DNA of 11,205 nucleotides from an uncultured Rhodovulum sp. (GTDB lineage Bacteria > Pseudomonadota > Alphaproteobacteria > Rhodobacterales > Rhodobacteraceae): contig CAMIMK010000075.1 of NCBI GenBank assembly GCA_946221765.1, positions 1 through 11,205 on the forward strand, in the 5' to 3' direction. Positions within the stretch are counted from its first letter, which is position 1. Every line of letters begins with the position of its first letter. This document shows, one piece after another, positions 5,964-11,205 of the stretch. The position numbers and the translations under genes were made by a program. A model generated the notes under the pieces. It had not been told where the DNA came from. It did no database searches and saw only the letters and a list, made by a program, of their open reading frames with translations.

Positions 5964-7973
5964 ATGGCCATTGAAACCTATGTCCCCGTCGAGACCAGCT
6001 TTCTGCTGGGCCGCCTGACCCTGGCGGCCATTCCGACCGATCCGATCGTGCTGGCGACCTTCGTCGTCGTGGCAATCGGCGGCGTGGCAATGTTGGGCGC
6101 GCTCACCTACTACAAACTCTGGGGTTACCTCTGGTACGAGTGGTTCACCTCGGTCGACCACAAGAAGATCGGCATCATGTACATGGTGCTCGGCCTCGTC
6201 ATGCTGCTGCGCGGCTTCGCCGACGCGGTGATGATGCGGCTCCAGCAGGCCTGGGCCTTCAACGGGTCCGAGGGCTACCTGAATGCCCACCACTACGATC
6301 AGGTCTTCACCGCCCATGGCGTGATCATGATCTTCTTCGTGGCGATGCCCTTCGTCACCGGCATGATGAACCTGATCATGCCGCTGCAGATCGGCGCCCG
6401 GGACGTGGCCTTTCCCTTTCTGAACAACTTCAGCTTCTGGATGACGACCGGCGGCGCCCTGATCGTCATGAGCTCTCTGTTCCTCGGCGAGTTCGCCCAG
6501 ACCGGCTGGCTCGCCTATCCGCCCTTGTCCGGCATCGATGCCAGTCCCTATGTCGGGGTCGATTACTACATCTGGGGGCTGCAGGTCGCCGGTGTCGGCA
6601 CGACGCTGTCCGGCATCAACCTGGTCGTGACGATCATCAAGATGCGCTGCCCGGGCATGACGATGATGCGGATGCCGGTCTTCACCTGGACGGCGCTCTG
6701 CTCGAACATCCTGATCGTGGCGACCTTCCCGGTGCTCGGCGCCACCCTCGCGCTCCTGACCCTCGACCGCTACATCGGCACGAATTTCTTCACCGCGGAC
6801 AATGGCGGCAACGCCATGATGTACGTGAACCTGATCTGGATCTGGGGCCACCCGGAGGTCTACATCCTGGTCCTGCCCGCTTTCGGCATCTTCTCCGAGG
6901 TCACCGCCACCTTCTGCCGCAAGCCGCTGTTCGGCTATTCCTCGATGGTCTATGCGACCGTCTGCATCACCATCCTCAGCTACATCGTCTGGCTGCACCA
7001 CTTCTTCACCATGGGCTCGGGCGCCTCGGTGAACTCCTTCTTCGGCATCGCCACGATGATCATCTCGATCCCCACCGGCGCGAAGATCTTCAACTGGCTG
7101 TTCACGATGTACCACGGCCGCATCCGCTACGAGCTGCCGATGATGTGGACGGTCGCCTTCATGCTGACCTTCACGATCGGCGGCATGACCGGCGTCATGC
7201 TCGCCGTGCCGCCGGCGGATTTCGTGCTGCACAACTCGCTGTTTCTCATCGCGCATTTCCACAACGTCATCATCGGCGGCGTGCTCTTCGGGCTCTTCGC
7301 GGGGATCGGCTACTGGTGGCCGAAGGCCTTCGGCTTCAAGCTTGACCGCTTCTGGGGGCTCGTCTCCTTCTGGTGCTGGGTCGTGGGTTTCTGGGTGGCC
7401 TTCACCCCGCTCTACGTCCTTGGCCTGATGGGCGTCACCCGGCGGATGCGCGTCTTCGACGACCCGAGCCTCCAGATCTGGTTCCTGATCGCGGCGCTCG
7501 GCGCGGCCATCATCGCCGTCGGCATCCTTGCCTTCATCGTCCAGATCGCCGTCTCGATCTGGCGGCGCGAGGAGCTCCGCGACACCACCGGCGATCCCTG
7601 GGACGGCCGGACCCTCGAATGGGCCACCTCCTCGCCGCCGCCGGCCTACAATTTCGCCTTCACCCCGGTCGCCCATACCATCGACGCCTGGTGGGACATG
7701 AAGGCCCGGGGCTACGAGCGGCCGCTGGGCGGCTTCCGCCCGATCCACATGCCGCAGAGCACCGGTGCGGGCGTGATCATCGCGGGCCTCGCCACGCTCT
7801 GCGCGATGGCGCTCATCTGGTACATCTGGTGGCTGGCGCTCCTGAGCTTCGTCGGCGTCCTCGCGGCGGCGATCTGGCACACCTTCAACTACGACCGCGA
7901 CTACCACATCCCCGAGGCAGAGGTCTCCACGACCGAGGCCACGCGGACGCGCCTGATGAGCACGGGAGCCTGA
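5964..7973 (+). CDS. cyoB: Quinol oxidase subunit I (heme-copper catalytic subunit)
   Basis: The 669-aa catalytic subunit reduces O2 to water and pumps protons in the inner membrane. The start is ATG 5964, with AGGAAGA at 5952-5958. Alignment by eye to E. coli CyoB needs a constant offset of 12 residues. Low-spin heme ligands are H118 and H433, and the high-spin heme ligand is H431. CuB ligands are H296, H345 and H346, and Y300 is the His-linked Tyr (GHPEVY). Glu E298 is in the D-channel, D147 is at its entrance (QIGARDVAFP), and K374 is the K-channel Lys (PTGAKIFNW). Quinol-site residues R83, D87, H110 and Q113 are all present (MLLRGFADAVMM; HHYDQVFTAHG), which supports quinol as donor. Length fits the roughly 15-helix CyoB type. 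The sequence does not show whether the high-spin heme is O or A. cyoC starts 4 nt after the stop. Confidence 0.98.
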   Translation: MAIETYVPVETSFLLGRLTLAAIPTDPIVLATFVVVAIGGVAMLGALTYYKLWGYLWYEWFTSVDHKKIGIMYMVLGLVMLLRGFADAVMMRLQQAWAFNGSEGYLNAHHYDQVFTAHGVIMIFFVAMPFVTGMMNLIMPLQIGARDVAFPFLNNFSFWMTTGGALIVMSSLFLGEFAQTGWLAYPPLSGIDASPYVGVDYYIWGLQVAGVGTTLSGINLVVTIIKMRCPGMTMMRMPVFTWTALCSNILIVATFPVLGATLALLTLDRYIGTNFFTADNGGNAMMYVNLIWIWGHPEVYILVLPAFGIFSEVTATFCRKPLFGYSSMVYATVCITILSYIVWLHHFFTMGSGASVNSFFGIATMIISIPTGAKIFNWLFTMYHGRIRYELPMMWTVAFMLTFTIGGMTGVMLAVPPADFVLHNSLFLIAHFHNVIIGGVLFGLFAGIGYWWPKAFGFKLDRFWGLVSFWCWVVGFWVAFTPLYVLGLMGVTRRMRVFDDPSLQIWFLIAALGAAIIAVGILAFIVQIAVSIWRREELRDTTGDPWDGRTLEWATSSPPPAYNFAFTPVAHTIDAWWDMKARGYERPLGGFRPIHMPQSTGAGVIIAGLATLCAMALIWYIWWLALLSFVGVLAAAIWHTFNYDRDYHIPEAEVSTTEATRTRLMSTGA

Positions 7974-7977
7974 GCCG

Positions 7978-8598
7978 ATGACCGCACCCGTCCAGTACGG
8001 CGCGACGGACTTCTACGTCCGCGAGGAGGAGCACCACGAGGCCGGAGGGTTCACCCACCTCGGCTTCTGGATCTACCTGATGAGCGACTGCCTCATCTTC
8101 GCCGTGCTCTTCGCCACCTATGGCGTGCTCGGCGCCAGCTTCGCGGGGGGGCCCGGTCCGCGGGACCTCTTCGACCTGCCGCTCGTCGCCCTCAACACCA
8201 CGCTGCTGCTCGTCTCCTCGATCACCTACGGCTTCGCGATGCTGGCGATGCACGACGGGGACCAGAAGGGCACGCTGAAGTGGCTCGGCATCACCGGGAT
8301 CTTCGGCGCGCTCTTCGTGATGGTCGAGCTCTATGAGTTCTCGCATCTCATCCACGAGGGCGCCGGGCCGCAGCGATCGGCCTTCCTGTCGGCCTTCTTC
8401 GCGCTGGTCGGCACCCATGGCCTGCATGTCAGCTTCGGTATCGTCTGGCTGGTGGTGCTGATCTTCCAGGTCCGCAAGCGCGGCCTGATCGCCGCGAACC
8501 AGCGGCGGATCGCCTGCCTGTCGCTGTTCTGGCACTTCCTCGACCTCGTCTGGATCGGGGTCTTCACATTCGTCTATCTGCTGGGAGTGCTGCGATGA
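7978..8598 (+). CDS. cyoC: Quinol oxidase subunit III
   Basis: This 206-aa, five-helix membrane subunit stabilises the oxidase core; E. coli CyoC is 204 aa. The start is ATG 7978, with GGGAG at 7964-7968 inside the end of cyoB. After a charged N-terminus (REEEHHEAGG), helices lie at about 27-52, 67-91, 100-123, 136-164 and 180-204. Typical subunit III stretches are LGFWIYLMSDCLIFAVLFAT (28-47), VELYEFSHLI (116-125), ALVGTHGLHVSFGIVW (142-157) and WHFLDLVWIGVFTFVYL (185-201). The Glu of VELYEF and the GTHGLHV histidines, which are conserved across subunit III, are present. Its TGA stop overlaps the cyoD start (ATGA), so the two are translationally coupled. Confidence 0.96.
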   Translation: MTAPVQYGATDFYVREEEHHEAGGFTHLGFWIYLMSDCLIFAVLFATYGVLGASFAGGPGPRDLFDLPLVALNTTLLLVSSITYGFAMLAMHDGDQKGTLKWLGITGIFGALFVMVELYEFSHLIHEGAGPQRSAFLSAFFALVGTHGLHVSFGIVWLVVLIFQVRKRGLIAANQRRIACLSLFWHFLDLVWIGVFTFVYLLGVLR

Positions 8599-9053
8599 CC
8601 GCCAGCAACATCCATGGGGTCGCCGGTACGCCGGACGACGGGCCGGCCGAGCATCTCCGCGCGCCGGGGGCGGATGATCATCACGGTCACGCCGGCGGAG
8701 CCCCGCACGGGACCTACCGGGACTACATGCGGGGCTTCATCCTTGCGGTGATCCTCACCGTCATCCCGTTCTTCCTCGTCATGGCGCGGCCGATCGAAAG
8801 CCCGGGCTATACCGCGGCGATCGTCCTCATCTGCGCGCTGGCGCAGATCCTCGTGCACATGATCTACTTCCTGCACATGACGCCCAAGGCCGAGGACGGC
8901 TGGCTGCTCATGTCGACGATCTTCACCATCATCTTTGTCGTCATCACGCTGGCCGGCTCGCTCTGGATCGTCTTCCACCTGAACCGGAACATGATGCCGG
9001 CGGGCGAGGGCATGGACGAGATGCAGATGGAGGCGCCGCCCGCCTCGAACTGA
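8595..9053 (+). CDS. cyoD: Quinol oxidase subunit IV
   Basis: This 152-aa small subunit has three membrane helices at about 44-64, 71-95 and 103-128. Characteristic motifs are YMRGFILAVILTVIPFF (44-60), LVHMIYFLHM (86-95), EDGW (100-103) and the end of the fold at HLNRNMM (128-134). The start is the ATG overlapping the cyoC stop, with GGGAG (8583-8587) 7 nt upstream. E. coli CyoD is 109 aa. The extra length here is a His-rich N-terminal tail (DDHHGHAGGAPHG, 27-39, preceded by about 25 residues) and a Met/Glu-rich C-terminal tail (137-147). The subunit assists assembly of the CuB/heme centre in E. coli; whether the tails bind metal is unknown. Last structural gene of the oxidase, separated from surf1 by 90 nt with a hairpin. 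Confidence 0.94.
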   Translation: MTASNIHGVAGTPDDGPAEHLRAPGADDHHGHAGGAPHGTYRDYMRGFILAVILTVIPFFLVMARPIESPGYTAAIVLICALAQILVHMIYFLHMTPKAEDGWLLMSTIFTIIFVVITLAGSLWIVFHLNRNMMPAGEGMDEMQMEAPPASN

Positions 9054-9061
9054 GCCCGCCA

Positions 9062-9087
9062 CCGGGCCTCCCTGCGCGGAGGCCCGG
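9062..9087 (+). terminator. Hairpin between cyoD and surf1, possible attenuator
   Basis: CCGGGCCTCC (9062-9071) and GGAGGCCCGG (9078-9087) form a perfect 10-bp G+C stem around a 6-nt loop, starting 9 nt after the cyoD stop. No T-run follows. surf1 has no obvious promoter of its own in the remaining 56 nt, so partial read-through or transcript stabilisation is more likely than full termination. Confidence 0.45.
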
Positions 9088-9143
9088 CGCGGTGCGGCTC
9101 GGTCCGGCCCCGGCCGCCTGCCTGCCCAAATCCGGAGGCCATC

Positions 9144-9848
9144 ATGGCCCGACGCCGCGGTGTGGTCCTCGGCCTCTTCCTCTGCCTTGCGGTTGCCGGC
9201 TTCACGGCGCTCGGCCTCTGGCAGCTGCAGCGCCGGGCCTGGAAGCTCGACCTGATCGACCGGGTCGAGGCCCGGCTCGCGGCCGCGCCGGTCGCGGCGC
9301 CCGGTCCCGCCGACTGGCCGGGCCTGACCCGGGCGGCGGACGAATACGCCCGGGTCACGGTCAGCGGCCGCTATCTCCACGACCGTGCGGTGGCGGTGAC
9401 GGCGGCCACCGTGCGCGGGTCCGGCTACTGGATCCTGACGCCGCTCGAGGGGCCGGGCTTCACCGTCCTCGTCAATCGCGGCTTCGTCCCCCCGGCACGG
9501 CGCGACCCCGCCACCCGGCCCGGGAGCCTGACGCCCGGTATCGTCACCGTCAGCGGCCTCCTGCGGCTGAGCGAGCCGGACGGCGGCTTTCTCCGGGCGA
9601 ACGAGCCGCAGGCCGGGCGCTGGTATTCCCGCGATGTCGCCGCCATCGCGGCGGCCGAGGACCTGCCGCCGCCGGTGGCGCCCTATTTCATCGATGCGGA
9701 GGCCGCGCCGGATCCCGCTGCGCTGCCCGTTGGCGGCCTGACCGTGGTGCGCTTCCGCAACACCCACCTCACCTATGCGCTGACCTGGTTCGCGCTGGCC
9801 GGCGGCACCGCCTTGCTGGGGGCGCGGGCCTTCAGGCGGTCAGGGTGA
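9144..9848 (+). CDS. surf1: SURF1 family cytochrome oxidase biogenesis protein
   Basis: The 234-aa inner-membrane assembly factor is anchored by two terminal helices (about 6-24 and 209-228) around a periplasmic domain. The start is ATG 9144, with CGGAGG at 9133-9138. Family motifs are GLWQLQRRAWK (24-34), SGRYLHDR (74-81), GYWILTPL (94-101), VNRGFVPP (110-117) and the C-terminal NTHLTYALTWFALAGG (206-221). In Paracoccus, SURF1 proteins bind heme and serve heme-A oxidases, one paralog being dedicated to the quinol oxidase. Position right behind cyoABCD suggests the same role here. H208, at the start of the second helix, is a candidate heme contact; this is inference. The last 17 nt overlap the end of the opposite-strand GH3 gene. 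No cyoE or ctaA/ctaB gene is in the window. Confidence 0.93.
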   Translation: MARRRGVVLGLFLCLAVAGFTALGLWQLQRRAWKLDLIDRVEARLAAAPVAAPGPADWPGLTRAADEYARVTVSGRYLHDRAVAVTAATVRGSGYWILTPLEGPGFTVLVNRGFVPPARRDPATRPGSLTPGIVTVSGLLRLSEPDGGFLRANEPQAGRWYSRDVAAIAAAEDLPPPVAPYFIDAEAAPDPAALPVGGLTVVRFRNTHLTYALTWFALAGGTALLGARAFRRSG

Positions 9849-11205
9849 AATCCGCCGCCAGCCCGCCCTCGGCATCGGGCGCGAGCCAGAGGCGGAACCG
9901 CCCCGGCTCGACCGTCGGGGCCAGATCCGGCCCGAGGAAGCCGAGATCCTCGGGCCGCAGCGTGAAGCTCACGTCAAGCTCCGCCCCGGCCGGCACGCTC
10001 ACCCGGTGGAAGTCCTTCAGCAGCCGCACCGGCTGCACCACGCTGGCGGCGAGGTCGTGCAGGTAGAGCTGCACGACCTCGATGACCGGCGCCGGACCGG
10101 CATTCGCAAGCCGCACCGTCGCGGTGATCTTGCCCCCCGGCACCAGCCGGTCCGTGGACAGCCGCAGCTCGACATAGGTCACTCTGCCATAGGTCAGGCC
10201 ATGACCGAAGGGATAGCGCGCCCGGTTCGGCACCTCGCGGTAGCGGGCCTTGTAGTCGCGGCTGAGCGGCGTCTCCGGCCGCCCGGTGCTGCGGTGGGCG
10301 TAGTAATAGGGCGACTGGCCCGATCGGAAGGGCAGGCTGACCGGCAGCCGCCCGGTGGGCGCATGATCGCCGAAGACGACATCCGCCACCGCCGGGCCTT
10401 CCTCGGAGCCGAGGAACCAGGCGAAGAGGATCGCCCCGGCCCCGGTCACCGCGCCCGGCAGCTCCAGCCCGCGCCCGGATTTCACCACCACCACCACCGG
10501 CCGCCCGGTGGCCACCACCGCCTCGGCCAGAGCCTGCTGCGGGGCGGGGATGTCGATCGTGACGCGCGACTGCGCCTCGGCCGACATGAGGGCGGTCTCG
10601 CCGAGAACCAGCACCACCACCTCGGCGGCCTCGGCGGCGGCGACGGCCGCCTCGATCCCGCCGGGCAGGGAGGCCTCGGGCAGGCAGCCGGGGGTGATGC
10701 TGAGGGCCGCCGGATCGGCCACCGCCCTGCGGAAGCCTTCGGCCAGCGGAATGGTGCGCGCATGATCGGCGAAGATCGACCAGGGGCCGGCCGCATCCAT
10801 CGGAGCCTCCAGGAGCGGCCCGATCAGGGCGATGCGGGCCGTCCGGCTGAGTGGCAGGAGGGCGTTCTCGTTCTTCAGCAGCACGATCGAGCGGCGACCG
10901 GCCTCGCGGGCGAGGGCGCGGTGCGCGGGGCTGCCGACCACCCGCCGCTCCACTTCCACGTCGCTGCCGCGGTAGGGGTCGGCGAAGAGGCCGAGCGCCG
11001 CCTTGGCCCGCAGCACCCGGGTGACGGCCGCGTCCACCCGCTCCACCGGCACCGCGCCCTCGGCGACGAGGCCCGGCAGGTGCCGCAGGTAGAGATCGCT
11101 CATCATCACCATGTCGATGCCCGCGAGCATCGCGAGCCGGGCCGCATCGCGCGCGTCCTCGGCATAGCCATGGGCGATGAGCTCGCGGTCCGCGGTATAG
11201 TCGGC
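9832..11205 (-). CDS. bglX: Glycoside hydrolase family 3 beta-glucosidase, C-terminal part (runs off right edge)
   Basis: The frame is open from the window edge to TGA at 9834-9832, giving 457 residues; the 5' third is outside. ATG 11130 is internal. The first residues, ADYTADRELIAHG, align with the GH3 nucleophile loop (SDHGAIKELIKHG in E. coli BglX), so the Asp at 11202-11200 is the likely nucleophile. Then come AGIDM, the end of the barrel domain (LGLFADPYRG), and the alpha/beta domain with SIVLLKNENALLPL, VLVLGETALMSAEAQSR (the Glu of MSAEA is the candidate acid/base), AWFLGSEEGPAVADVVFGD and PTGRLPVSLPF. YPFGHGLTYG follows, then a C-terminal Fn3-like domain (VVQLYLHDLAASVVQPVRLL). Relatives release terminal beta-linked glucose or xylose and are often periplasmic; export signals cannot be seen here. 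GRPL of many relatives is GRGLEL here. It converges on surf1 with a 17-bp overlap. Confidence 0.94.
   Translation of the reverse strand, partial: ADYTADRELIAHGYAEDARDAARLAMLAGIDMVMMSDLYLRHLPGLVAEGAVPVERVDAAVTRVLRAKAALGLFADPYRGSDVEVERRVVGSPAHRALAREAGRRSIVLLKNENALLPLSRTARIALIGPLLEAPMDAAGPWSIFADHARTIPLAEGFRRAVADPAALSITPGCLPEASLPGGIEAAVAAAEAAEVVVLVLGETALMSAEAQSRVTIDIPAPQQALAEAVVATGRPVVVVVKSGRGLELPGAVTGAGAILFAWFLGSEEGPAVADVVFGDHAPTGRLPVSLPFRSGQSPYYYAHRSTGRPETPLSRDYKARYREVPNRARYPFGHGLTYGRVTYVELRLSTDRLVPGGKITATVRLANAGPAPVIEVVQLYLHDLAASVVQPVRLLKDFHRVSVPAGAELDVSFTLRPEDLGFLGPDLAPTVEPGRFRLWLAPDAEGGLAADFTLTA

Noticed and set aside
5592..7907. 771-codon open frame on the minus strand opposite cyoA/cyoB.
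   Set aside because: It is an Asp/His/Glu/Arg-rich shadow of cyoB codons, with no recognisable domain and no ribosome site, while the plus-strand frame encodes an unmistakable oxidase subunit.
1979..9087. Idea that the GC hairpins at 1979, 3151, 3325 and 9062 are copies of one dispersed repeat family.
   Set aside because: Their stem sequences differ from each other; they share only base composition and intergenic position.
8574..9767. 397-codon minus-strand open frame opposite cyoD and surf1.
   Set aside because: It has the same low-complexity shadow composition, spans two well-supported genes and their hairpin, and shows no family similarity.

Overview
The window looks like chromosomal DNA from an alphaproteobacterium. 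By eye it is very G+C-rich, with strong G/C preference at third codon positions. The cyoABCD-surf1 layout, with a transporter gene divergent from cyoA, is one I associate with Rhodobacterales/Rhodospirillales-type genomes. The genus cannot be named from this sequence alone. I see no tRNA, rRNA, CRISPR array, insertion sequence or phage gene, and codon use looks uniform, so this reads as core or near-core chromosome.

Layout, left to right. (1) 1-421, minus: N-terminal part of a penicillin-acylase-family (S45) hydrolase that runs off the left edge. (2) 519-1379, plus: a 3-hydroxyisobutyrate-dehydrogenase-family NAD(P) oxidoreductase, divergent from the acylase. (3) 1500-1910, plus: a small two-helix membrane protein with a PLDc_N-like hydrophobic region and a C-terminal SHOCT motif. 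(4) 2181-3146, plus: thioredoxin reductase trxB, followed by a strong hairpin. (5) 3366-4688, minus: an MFS transporter of the metabolite:H+ symporter (MHS/ProP-ShiA-like) type, convergent with trxB and divergent from cyoA. (6) 4839-9848, plus: a quinol oxidase operon, cyoA-cyoB-cyoC-cyoD-surf1. (7) 9832-11205, minus: the C-terminal two thirds of a GH3 beta-glucosidase (BglX-like) that runs off the right edge and overlaps the surf1 3' end by 17 bp.

The best-understood unit is the oxidase operon. CyoB carries every heme, CuB, K-channel, D-channel and quinol-site residue I could align to the E. coli bo3 enzyme. CyoA is a lipoprotein-type subunit II that lacks the CuA ligand motif, so the electron donor is quinol rather than cytochrome c. 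CyoC and CyoD are the small membrane subunits, and SURF1 is a heme-delivery/assembly factor. There is no cyoE (heme O synthase) in the cluster. SURF1 is best known as an assembly factor for heme-A oxidases, so the enzyme could be ba3 rather than bo3. TrxB supplies reducing power for thioredoxin. The flanking hydrolases and oxidoreductase have no evident functional link to the oxidase.

Genes are tightly packed. The longest gaps are 1911-2180 and 3147-3365, both under 300 bases; each contains hairpins but no convincing small gene. No obviously new biological system is visible. The observations most worth a second look are the compact regulatory region before cyoA, the surf1/heme-type question, the hairpin between cyoD and surf1, and the antisense overlap of surf1 with the GH3 gene.
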